Of a stretch of DNA of 14,148 nt, positions 1 through 6,381 are shown piece after piece. Numbering within the stretch: the first letter of the stretch is position 1; every line of letters starts with the position of its first letter. Origin of the DNA: Brevundimonas sp. (GTDB lineage Bacteria; Pseudomonadota; Alphaproteobacteria; Caulobacterales; Caulobacteraceae); the NCBI GenBank assembly GCA_020253595.1, contig JADCBH010000096.1, positions 1 to 14,148 of the forward strand, written 5' to 3'. The notes under the pieces are model-generated. The model made no database searches. It saw nothing but the letters and a program-made list of their open reading frames with translations, and was not told where the DNA came from. Made by a program: the position numbers and the translations under genes.

Positions 1-309
1 CAGGCGGCACACCGAGGCCGTCAGCATGACGTCAGGCCGTTCGTAGTGGCAGAAGAACACCGCCGCCGGGCGGATCCGCGCCAACGCCCGCAGCAGCGGC
101 CACAGCAGCCCGCCGCCGGCCCCCGCGTCGCGCCGCAGGGTGATCTTCTCGAAGCCCGTCGGGTCGGCCGTCTCCCAGTCGTAGACCCGGGAGCGGCCGA
201 ACAGTTCAATCCCGACCACCCGGTGCCCCAAGGCAAGCGCCACCGCTTCGGCCCGGGCCGCGTGAAGGGGGCCGAAGTTTTCCCACACGAAGACTATTGA
301 GCGATTCAT
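1..309 (-). CDS. Glycosyltransferase family 4-like protein, N-terminal part (cut by window edge)
   Basis: The first 103 residues of a gene that continues beyond position 1. The protein opens with MNRSIVFVWENFGPLHAAR, followed by a VVGIELFGRS segment and later AVFFCHYERPDVM. This looks like the N-terminal Rossmann half of a GT-B glycosyltransferase: a beta strand, then a loop that contacts the acceptor. The likely role is adding a sugar to the lipid-linked repeat unit at the cytoplasmic membrane. The donor-binding C-terminal half, with the usual E-x7-E motif, is outside the window, so donor and family are not proven. The ATG at 307-309 shares bases with the TGA of the upstream flippase gene (ATGA overlap), which points to translational coupling in one operon. 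The DNA is GC-rich, unlike the 3' end of the flippase gene next to it. Confidence 0.7.
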   Translation of the reverse strand, partial: MNRSIVFVWENFGPLHAARAEAVALALGHRVVGIELFGRSRVYDWETADPTGFEKITLRRDAGAGGGLLWPLLRALARIRPAAVFFCHYERPDVMLTASVCRL

Positions 310-1691
310 CTGGGTAACTGTTCCTGATCACCCTGCGCCGCTTTCATCTCGCCTCGACTCTGATCTGAAGGCATCGACGCATAAGACGCATTTCCACTCA
401 GCACTGTCCTCGATGCAATGAATATTGCAGCGACTTCAAAAATCAGCAGGCATATTGCTACTTCCGACTGCCCGTAACCAAGCCCGTTTACAATAACAGG
501 CGATATCGTGCAAAGCGCTGCAATCAATAGAACGTATAAACCTACTTCATTCTGCCTCATTTGAGAGGAAATCATATGTGAAATTGAATTAGATATGCCT
601 TGAGCAAAAACAACAAATGACAACAGCGCGAATAGACCTTCATCATACTCGATGTGTCCATTTGACAATCTTTCGATCAACGCGTCGCCAAAGAATATCG
701 AAAAAACAGCAAAGGGAAGCGTCGCAATCGCCGAAAACGCAAGGCCAGAGAGGCCAAGGGCCCAGAACTTCTGGGGTGCGGGCGCGAACCATGCTCGCGC
801 CATTTCGGGTTGAACTGCCCGCCCAACCAGATCGGCCAGTTGCAATGGTAAGCGCGCCACGGTTCGCGCGCTGGCGAAAGCCGCCGCAGCCGCAGGGCCA
901 AGTGCTAGCCCAATGGTGACCACGACCCCTTGCAGCGCCAAGGCATTCGCCGCTGCGATACTAAGTGCGCCCAGCGCCGGCTGCAGAAGGCGACGGATTT
1001 CCGCCCGGCTGGCGGCCGAGAGGCGCGCATGCGCCCAAGGTTCCCGCTGCACGATCAGCACATGCAAAACTAGCATACCAAATAGGCGGACCAGCGTCAT
1101 CGCAATTGCCGCCTCGACAAGCGATCCGCCCAGCGCCGCTACCGCGATTGCGGCCAGTCCCTCGGCGAGGCCGATCAGATCGAACAGCAGCGTACCTTCG
1201 GCGTAACGGGACACGCCGCGGTAGACAGCGAGCACCATGCTGCTCTGGATCACCAGGAAAGCATAGACGAGGATGATTGTTGCGGTGTCCGCCGCTTCCG
1301 AAGCTCCGAACCCCCAATGCCCCCCCCCAGCAGCCGCAAGTGCGACACGGGCGAAGAGGCCGAGCAATACGACGGTTCCGGTTATCGCCGAGATCAGGAC
1401 CCAAACGCTTTGGTACGTCCGCTGACAGTCTGCGATCCGCCCCTGAAGGTGACTTCGGGCGATGTCGACCCCGGCGACAGCATTGAAGCCTGTAGAGGTC
1501 AGGGCGATGTAGGTCGGTACGGTCATGATCATCAGCCAGAGGCCGAACCGTTCCGCGCCCCAAGCCTCGGCCAGAACCGGTATTGACACGAGCTGAATGA
1601 TCGCAACCCAAGCCTTGCCGATGGCGTTGGCGCCGATCCCCAGAACGACTCTTCTGCCGGTTTGGGTTTGCAGACCACCCCACTTCATCAT
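306..1691 (-). CDS. wzx: Wzx-type polysaccharide flippase (MOP superfamily)
   Basis: A 461-residue, strongly hydrophobic protein with about 12-14 likely membrane segments. It starts with an amphipathic N-terminus followed by GIGANAIGKAWVAIIQLVSI (18-37) and AWGAERFGLW (43-52), the N-terminal pattern of Wzx/MATE-like lipopolysaccharide flippases. The expected role is moving the undecaprenyl-linked repeat unit across the inner membrane. Length is normal for the family, and no soluble domain is seen. Two ATG codons are adjacent (1691 and 1688); either could start. The residual frame of the fcl relic upstream ends in a TGA overlapping the first ATG. The stop overlaps the next gene's start. Two oddities: a run of nine G on the coding strand at codons 122-124, and a drop in GC from about residue 325 to the C-terminus. 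The exact substrate cannot be read from the sequence. Confidence 0.85.
   Translation of the reverse strand: MMKWGGLQTQTGRRVVLGIGANAIGKAWVAIIQLVSIPVLAEAWGAERFGLWLMIMTVPTYIALTSTGFNAVAGVDIARSHLQGRIADCQRTYQSVWVLISAITGTVVLLGLFARVALAAAGGGHWGFGASEAADTATIILVYAFLVIQSSMVLAVYRGVSRYAEGTLLFDLIGLAEGLAAIAVAALGGSLVEAAIAMTLVRLFGMLVLHVLIVQREPWAHARLSAASRAEIRRLLQPALGALSIAAANALALQGVVVTIGLALGPAAAAAFASARTVARLPLQLADLVGRAVQPEMARAWFAPAPQKFWALGLSGLAFSAIATLPFAVFSIFFGDALIERLSNGHIEYDEGLFALLSFVVFAQGISNSISHMISSQMRQNEVGLYVLLIAALCTISPVIVNGLGYGQSEVAICLLIFEVAAIFIASRTVLSGNASYASMPSDQSRGEMKAAQGDQEQLPR
1320..1328 (-). repeat. G9 mononucleotide run inside wzx
   Basis: Nine consecutive G on the coding strand make up exactly codons 122-124 (Gly-Gly-Gly) of the flippase. 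Gain or loss of one base would shift the frame in the first third of the protein. The run sits in a predicted loop after a membrane segment, where three glycines are tolerated. Whether it varies in practice is unknown. In GC-rich DNA one such run in 14 kb is close to chance expectation. Confidence 0.95.
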
Positions 1692-1724
1692 TGGTGGCGC
1701 GCCTCGATCCTCGTCCCATTAACT

Positions 1725-2055
1725 GTTGCCGCCGCCTCACGTGGCACGACCTGCAGCGTCCACGCCATGCACTTCAGCGTTTGGTCGCTTATCCGCTTGC
1801 ACATGGCGTCCGCCGGTTAGGAGGGGTCTGCTCCGATCTCGCCCGGGGAGCCCACGGCCGCAAACCCCATTTTCGCTTGGGTGAGTATGGAGATGTATTC
1901 GCCCAAGTCGACGTTAACGCGGGCGTAGCTTGGCTAACACTGCACGATCTAGGCCTAGGGGTTGGCGCGTGGGAGCTCGCGCCAGGGGCGCCGGTGCCCA
2001 AGGTCGTCATGTGGCCGATAACGGCCAGCTTGATCTTAGCCAACACGGATCATCC
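1725..2055 (-). pseudogene. fcl: Decayed C-terminal fragment of a second GDP-L-fucose synthase gene
   Basis: Read on the minus strand, this stretch matches the C-terminal part (about residues 193-305) of the intact Fcl encoded at 3740-4693. One frame gives IGHMTTLGTGAPGA against DHITIWGTGTPRRE. After a frameshift, RVNVDLGEYISIL and GSPGEIGADPS match HVNVGSGEDIAIL and GFTGEIRTDPS. Next comes a TAA at 1817-1819 where the intact gene has a Lys codon, then CKRISDQTLKCMAWTLQV against RKLMSGETLKGMGWTPRV. Small deletions near the HADD segment (about 13 nt in total) and near 2030-2045 (2 nt) break the frame, and no N-terminal half is present. Nucleotide identity in the best 95-base block is about two thirds by eye, so this is a diverged homologue rather than a fresh duplication. 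The terminal frame runs to a TGA at 1688-1690 overlapping the wzx ATG. Confidence 0.85.
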
Positions 2056-2205
2056 CGAAAGTCCCAACGCCCGTGCAGAAACGCGAGTGGACCAAGGTTG
2101 AGGCACACCAGAAATGCAGCAACCTACGGTCAAAACTCGTACGAAAAACTACCTTGAACGCCCGAACCAAACAAAACGAGCTTCAGAAGGATGGCACGAA
2201 AATCA
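2056..2205. other. AT-richer non-coding spacer between wzy and the fcl relic
   Basis: Together with the fcl relic this is part of a 527-bp stretch without an intact gene (1692-2218). I translated the minus strand here in three frames and saw only short interrupted peptides with no recognisable family. The similarity to fcl fades at about 2053-2060. Base composition is like wzy, not like the relic, so a junction between two DNA sources probably lies near 2055. No inverted terminal repeats or target-site duplications are visible. Confidence 0.5.
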
Positions 2206-2221
2206 TGAGTGCAAACACTCA
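2206..2221 (-). terminator. Short hairpin at the wzy stop codon, possible weak terminator
   Basis: On the minus strand TGAGTG, a TTTG loop and CACTCA form a perfect 6-bp stem that includes the wzy stop codon, followed a few bases later by TGATTTTC. The stem is short and the T-run is poor, so at best it is a weak terminator or an mRNA 3'-end stabiliser. It could also be chance. Confidence 0.3.
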
Positions 2222-3610
2222 CAATCTCCGTCCGCGGCCAATGATCGCCGCACATATCGCTGCCATTGCCAAGGATATACAAACAGGCCCGAGCACCGCA
2301 ACGAGTGAGCCGCGCATAACAATCGCGATGTATCCCGCTGCTACGACGGGAATGAGAATGGAATACACATCCTTCTCAAATCCCGCCTGCATGTAAGCAC
2401 GGTCAAACGCTGCAACAGTTCGACCTGCGACGACCGATAAAATCGCTAATCCGAGAAAGCCAAAATCGACATAGAATTCGGCAGGCGCTGGTGCAGAAAT
2501 GTTTGTAAATGTGTATCCCGCATGGGCTGCGGCATCAACGCCGGTCCCTCGACTTTTCCACTCCAGAAACTCTCTTGGTACAAAAAATAGAAATGCCGAT
2601 GCCAGCTGTTTACCGAACTCAAGACCTTGTTCCGCCACCATGTCAACAACATTCAATGTTGACTGAAATCCATCAAAATCTCCAGTGTTTGAAAGATAGT
2701 TCACGGGCGAAAAGTTGAATTCAGAGCCGCGTTGGCCTCTAGCCAAGTGATCCCAAAACGGAAATACTGTTACCTGCATTATTCCAGCCGCAAGTACGAG
2801 ATATGTCTTTACAAGGACTGTTGGCCGAATCGCAATAAATGCAAGAGCTATCATATATCCGGCAAAAACAAATCTTGCCGTAGCTAGCGGGTTGTTAACA
2901 AAAACAAAAATGCTTCCGGTTATACAGAGTATAATTACGTTTATATAAGAAAAGCGCTTCTTGATCATGATAACCGCGATGGCAAAGGCTATAAATCCGG
3001 AAGCCTTTGTGACTGCCAAAAGGGTCAGAAACACAGGTCCAGAGCCTCTGGCTTCGTTTATTGCCGCAATCCGTCTGGTGAATACAGGGGTTCCGATCAG
3101 GAAAACGCCGATAACGGCGATCGCGCAAAGCGTCCCTATCACTGCCAGCGTCAAAAAGAGATTGTGGTCGCCGTGCATTCTTTTAGACGGTGATTGAGCG
3201 AGGGGGCCGCTTTTCGAAGAGGCCCCGAACAACGTCACGAACAATAGTACCAAAAGAGATCCAGTGAGAGCGGTTTGTTCAGAGTAACTCTTACTGAAAA
3301 ATGGAAACTTATCGATGTTGAGGTGGATAAGGCCGGGCATTATGAATAGAAAAACAACGTATATCCAGGCCATAATTGCTACTGGATTTTGGCTCGAGGA
3401 GCGCACGGCGTTAACCAAGCATCCGCACGACACGGCCAATGCTAGGCTTAGGGTGATAATCGCAAGTTCATAATGATCCGCTTGGGCGGACATGGCCATT
3501 GAAAAGGCAAATGAAATCACTGCGGCGCCAGAAAATGCGACCGCGTTTGCTCGGGCTGAAAGAGTGGTCGAGCCAACCGTTCGATGGGGCACTCTTGAGC
3601 TAGTCTTCAT
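2219..3610 (-). CDS. wzy: Wzy-type oligosaccharide repeat-unit polymerase
   Basis: A 463-residue integral membrane protein with roughly 10-12 hydrophobic segments and a long non-membrane stretch at about 283-375. That loop and what follows carry VPREFLEWKSRGTG (344-357) and ISAPAPAEFYVDFGFLG (371-387), a pattern I associate with Wzy-like repeat-unit polymerases (typically a P-R...W...G-T-G loop followed by a P-A-E-F-Y-x-x-F-G-x-x-G segment). An NNPLATARF motif (239-247) fits the same group. The expected role is block-wise polymerisation of lipid-linked repeat units on the periplasmic face of the inner membrane. The DNA is clearly AT-richer than its neighbours (2821-2940 is 46 GC of 120), which suggests it came from elsewhere, as is common for polymerase genes. 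The ATG at 3608-3610 has only a weak upstream GGAT. A protein family search would settle the subfamily. Confidence 0.82.
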   Translation of the reverse strand: MKTSSRVPHRTVGSTTLSARANAVAFSGAAVISFAFSMAMSAQADHYELAIITLSLALAVSCGCLVNAVRSSSQNPVAIMAWIYVVFLFIMPGLIHLNIDKFPFFSKSYSEQTALTGSLLVLLFVTLFGASSKSGPLAQSPSKRMHGDHNLFLTLAVIGTLCAIAVIGVFLIGTPVFTRRIAAINEARGSGPVFLTLLAVTKASGFIAFAIAVIMIKKRFSYINVIILCITGSIFVFVNNPLATARFVFAGYMIALAFIAIRPTVLVKTYLVLAAGIMQVTVFPFWDHLARGQRGSEFNFSPVNYLSNTGDFDGFQSTLNVVDMVAEQGLEFGKQLASAFLFFVPREFLEWKSRGTGVDAAAHAGYTFTNISAPAPAEFYVDFGFLGLAILSVVAGRTVAAFDRAYMQAGFEKDVYSILIPVVAAGYIAIVMRGSLVAVLGPVCISLAMAAICAAIIGRGRRL

Positions 3611-3737
3611 TGCGATTATCCGGAAATTCTTTCAAGAAAATCCATGCCGAATTACCCCCAAAGACTATGGCAGCGCGTGCCGATTTGATGGCAGCGTCCG
3701 ATGGGTTGTCCACTCGACGCGACAGGGAGGCGCACAT
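3600..3737 (-). CDS. Possible 45-residue small ORF between fcl and wzy (doubtful)
   Basis: An ATG two bases after the fcl stop opens a 45-codon frame (MCASLSRRVDN...FPDNRNED) that fills the 129-bp gap and overlaps the wzy start by 11 nt. That spacing is what a small operon gene would show. There is no clear ribosome binding site, no membrane segment and no family I recognise. It may equally be junction debris from the event that brought in wzy, because composition changes within this gap. I keep it only as a candidate. Confidence 0.2.
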   Translation of the reverse strand: MCASLSRRVDNPSDAAIKSARAAIVFGGNSAWIFLKEFPDNRNED

Positions 3738-3739
3738 GG

Positions 3740-4693
3740 TCAATGTGACTCTGCGAACCACGCATAGGCGGCCGCCACGCCCTCGCGCAGCCCCACCCGC
3801 GGGGTCCAGCCCATCCCCTTCAGCGTCTCGCCGCTCATCAGCTTGCGCATCGTGCCATCTGGCTTGCTCGGGTCGGTGCGGATTTCGCCCGTGAAACCCA
3901 CGACCTCGCACACCAGCCGGGCCAGGTCGAGGATGGCGATGTCCTCGCCCGAGCCGACGTTGACGTGCTCGTGGCCCGAATAGCGTTGAATGAGGAAGAC
4001 GCAGGCGTCGGCGCAGTCGTCGGCGTGTAGGAACTCGCGCCTGGGGGTGCCGGTGCCCCAGATCGTGATGTGGTCGGCACCGGCCGCCTTCGCCTCATGC
4101 GCCTTGCGGATCAGGGCGGGCAGGACGTGGCTGGTCTGCAGGTCGAAATTGTCGCCGGGGCCGTACAGGTTGGTCGGCATGGCGCTGATGTAGTCGCGGC
4201 CGTGCTGCTTGCGGTAGGCTTGGGCCAGCTTGATGCCGGCGATCTTGGCCACGGCGTACCATTCGTTGGTGGGCTCCAGCGGGCCGGTCAGCAGGGCAGA
4301 CTCCGGGATCGGCTGGGGCGCCTCCTTCGGATAGATGCAGCTGGAGCCGAGGAACAGTAGCTTGGCCACGTCGTGATGGTTCGCCGCCTCGGTGACGTTG
4401 GCCGCAATCATCAGGTTGTCATAGAGAAAGTCGGCCGGCCGGGTGTCGTTGGCCAGGATGCCGCCGACCCTTGCCGCCGCCATGAAGATGGCGTCGGGCT
4501 TCGTGTCGCCGACGAAGGCGCGCACGGCGGCCGGGTCCTTCAGATCGACCTCGGCCCGGGTGGCGGTCAGGATCTCGCATGCCTCGAACGCCAGACGCCG
4601 GACGATGGCCGAGCCGACCATGCCGTTGTGCCCGGCGACCCAGACCCGCTTGCCGGCGAGGGGAAAGAGGACGGGGGGGAGCTGGATATCCAT
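3740..4693 (-). CDS. fcl: GDP-L-fucose synthase (GDP-4-keto-6-deoxy-D-mannose epimerase/reductase)
   Basis: A 317-residue extended short-chain dehydrogenase. It has the NADP-binding GHNGMVGSA motif (21-29), the ARVGGI segment (74-79), SSCIYP (117-122) with the catalytic Cys119, the Y146-x3-K150 pair in NEWYAVAK, and His189. With a constant offset of 10 these match the Ser/Cys109, Tyr136, Lys140 and His179 known for E. coli Fcl. It epimerises C3 and C5 and reduces C4 of GDP-4-keto-6-deoxymannose, giving GDP-L-fucose in the cytoplasm. The partner enzyme Gmd is encoded upstream in the same operon, separated by a glycosyltransferase and a methyltransferase gene. The ATG at 4691-4693 lies 3 bp after the methyltransferase stop. 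A C7 run lies in codons 5-8. A diverged relic of a second fcl lies at 1725-2055. Confidence 0.97.
   Translation of the reverse strand: MDIQLPPVLFPLAGKRVWVAGHNGMVGSAIVRRLAFEACEILTATRAEVDLKDPAAVRAFVGDTKPDAIFMAAARVGGILANDTRPADFLYDNLMIAANVTEAANHHDVAKLLFLGSSCIYPKEAPQPIPESALLTGPLEPTNEWYAVAKIAGIKLAQAYRKQHGRDYISAMPTNLYGPGDNFDLQTSHVLPALIRKAHEAKAAGADHITIWGTGTPRREFLHADDCADACVFLIQRYSGHEHVNVGSGEDIAILDLARLVCEVVGFTGEIRTDPSKPDGTMRKLMSGETLKGMGWTPRVGLREGVAAAYAWFAESH
4673..4679 (-). repeat. C7 run near the fcl start
   Basis: Seven C on the coding strand (G on the plus strand) within codons 5-8 of fcl (Leu-Pro-Pro). A slip here would abolish Fcl almost from its start. Runs of this length are expected by chance in this composition, so it matters only if variants are seen. 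Confidence 0.9.
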
Positions 4694-4696
4694 GCC

Positions 4697-5425
4697 CTAG
4701 ACCGGGAGATCCGCTACAGTCCAAATGCCGAGAATTCGGTTGGGGTTGTCCGGTTGCCCGTCCGGGATCACAAGAATCGGATCCGGGAAGCGATATGGCC
4801 GCCTGCTCAGATTGATGTCGCGCCAGGCCCCGGAAGGAATATCGCTGTTGTATGGTAGCGAAGGGTCTGTTGTACAGGCGACGAATTTCACGCTGTGCTT
4901 TTTCAAATTCGCAAACAGCGCTAGTCCATCCCTATAAGATAGGTGAAATACAACTTCTCGGCATAGAGCAAAATCAGCAGCCGGTAGATTTTCCTTTGTG
5001 GCGTCGGCCATCAAAAACTGCACATTGATGCCGCTATGGATATCTATATTTCGCTTTATGACGGACTCTGCAGCGTCAACTCCGATGTATTGGATGCCAC
5101 GCAGATCAACGGATTTCATCCAGTTGAAATCACCGCAGCCAATATCAACCATTCTTTTGACGCCCAGGGCAGCTAAGGTCTTTGGCAATGCATCTCGCAC
5201 CGAGGCGGTTCCGGTGAGTGATGATCCCTTTCCAGAACTCGTCTCGGTTTCCGAGTTCCCCATCCATATCCCGTCGTCATAGATCCTTTGGAAGACGTCT
5301 TTCAGGTCCCTTCCCTCGAATTGAGAAGTCGGGTCTCCCTTCAGCTTCCAGTATGCGACTACGACTCGCTCAAGTCCAAGAGCAACTAAAGCCGTCATTA
5401 TAGCGTGCTTGATTCTCTGAAACAT
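4697..5425 (-). CDS. Class I SAM-dependent methyltransferase, probable sugar methyltransferase
   Basis: 242 residues with a Rossmann-type SAM-binding domain in the middle. VDIGCGDF (93-100) is motif I, Asp117 in YIGVDAAE is the acidic residue that binds the ribose hydroxyls, and MADAT (139-143) is the next conserved Asp. The C-terminal half (CREVVFHLSYRDG, then RDINLSRRPYRFPDP) resembles methyltransferases I have seen associated with surface polysaccharide clusters. Being between gmd and fcl, it may O-methylate a sugar or cap a chain; acceptor and position are not readable from sequence. I chose the ATG at 5425 because GGAG lies 5 bases upstream and it follows the previous stop by 11 bp; the ATG at 5461 would overlap the previous gene by 25 bp. 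The DNA is AT-richer than gmd or fcl. Confidence 0.75.
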   Translation of the reverse strand: MFQRIKHAIMTALVALGLERVVVAYWKLKGDPTSQFEGRDLKDVFQRIYDDGIWMGNSETETSSGKGSSLTGTASVRDALPKTLAALGVKRMVDIGCGDFNWMKSVDLRGIQYIGVDAAESVIKRNIDIHSGINVQFLMADATKENLPAADFALCREVVFHLSYRDGLALFANLKKHSVKFVACTTDPSLPYNSDIPSGAWRDINLSRRPYRFPDPILVIPDGQPDNPNRILGIWTVADLPV

Positions 5426-5436
5426 TTCCGCTCCGG

Positions 5437-6381
5437 CTAGCCCCCCATTCGAGGGGCGCATAGGTTTTGCCGCTTGATTGCATTCAGGATGCCGTTCGCG
5501 GCCTGCCTTAGGCGAACTCGTGCGGCGACTGCTCCCCGATAGTCAGCATAGAGGCTGCTACGCCCGTTCCAGTCTTTTCCCAACTGAGCGAGGATCGGCT
5601 TGTCGGAGGGTAGGTGCAGAACGGCCGTGTCCCGAAATGATGCGAGGGGGGGGTATGCGGCCTCGGTCCGACTACTCCACCATCTGCCGATGAGCTGGCA
5701 TGACCCGGCGTCCGCAACGCTCCCCCATTGCTCCGCAAGGCGGTTCAGCGCCGCCGACACGATAGTCTCGTCCCCGATGTGGGGATAATCCCGCACCTGG
5801 CTAAAGTAACGAGGCAGCAGACTGCGGATGGCGTCCCAGAGTTGCGAGAAATCCGAGGTGCTCCCGGCGATAAACTCGCCCCCATACCAGCGACGGCCCC
5901 TGCCTTCGCCAATCAATGTATCCAGTGACGCCGTATACGAAGCGGGGACGAACTGCGTGATATCATAGGCGACGACACCGGCTGCAGGCATTTGCTGGGA
6001 TATCGGCTTCAGGAAAAAGGTGTCGATGTCGACTAGAGCTGCGCGCCGGCCGAGATGGCCCTTCGAGAGGGCTTCAAGCACCGACAGCTTGTGGTGGGCC
6101 TGATAGAACGGAATGCCCTTGGGAACATCGACGTTGAACTCGATCTCTTCGATATTGATTGGCTCGGTTTCGAGCCCATCCGCAATGGCGAGAAGGGCCT
6201 TCGCGTTGTTCGTCAGCAGTGTGAAGCTCTCACCACAGGCCTTGGCCGAGCGAGCGACAAGGGTCGCGCAGGCCAGATAGACGGCCAAAGGGTCCTGCGA
6301 GGACGCAGCGAGGTTGGCGTGCGCTGTATGGGCCGGATCGACGTATAGGAGGCCGAAGACCCTCGCGTCTTCAGTCGGCAT
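5437..6381 (-). CDS. Putative GT-A-fold glycosyltransferase with DxD motif
   Basis: A 314-residue soluble protein without signal peptide or clear membrane segment. The N-terminal half alternates strands and helices (VFGLLYVD, SFTLLTNNAKALL), then HHKLSVLEAL (96-105) leads to AALVDIDTFFLKP (114-126). This DID motif would bind the metal and nucleotide-sugar phosphates in a GT-A transferase. Later WYGGEFIAG (165-173), HIGDETIVSAAL (201-212) and HLPSDKP (256-262) are arranged as in nucleotide-diphospho-sugar transferases, where a late Asp-Glu pair and a terminal His are common. The likely role is transfer of one sugar during repeat-unit assembly; donor and linkage are unknown. It starts inside the gmd end (11-nt overlap). 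A C8 run falls at codons 243-246. The exact GT family needs a profile search. Confidence 0.6.
   Translation of the reverse strand: MPTEDARVFGLLYVDPAHTAHANLAASSQDPLAVYLACATLVARSAKACGESFTLLTNNAKALLAIADGLETEPINIEEIEFNVDVPKGIPFYQAHHKLSVLEALSKGHLGRRAALVDIDTFFLKPISQQMPAAGVVAYDITQFVPASYTASLDTLIGEGRGRRWYGGEFIAGSTSDFSQLWDAIRSLLPRYFSQVRDYPHIGDETIVSAALNRLAEQWGSVADAGSCQLIGRWWSSRTEAAYPPLASFRDTAVLHLPSDKPILAQLGKDWNGRSSLYADYRGAVAARVRLRQAANGILNAIKRQNLCAPRMGG
5646..5653 (-). repeat. C8 mononucleotide run inside the DxD glycosyltransferase gene
   Basis: Eight C on the coding strand span the Tyr-Pro-Pro-Leu codons (243-246). A one-base slip would remove the last quarter of the protein, including HLPSDKP. Together with the G9 run in wzx it is one of the two longest homopolymers I noticed. 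Confidence 0.95.

Noticed and set aside
1691..2101. Plus-strand open frame of 136 codons between wzx and wzy
   Set aside because: It is antisense to the fcl relic; its peptide VPKVVMW mirrors the antisense frame of intact fcl at about 4050-4070, and no family is recognisable in it.
2056..3739. Insertion sequence or transposon carrying wzy
   Set aside because: No transposase frame, terminal inverted repeats or target duplications are visible at the composition boundaries.
5426..5461. Upstream ATG adding 12 residues to the methyltransferase
   Set aside because: It would overlap the preceding glycosyltransferase gene and lacks a ribosome binding site, whereas the ATG at 5425 has GGAG at good spacing.
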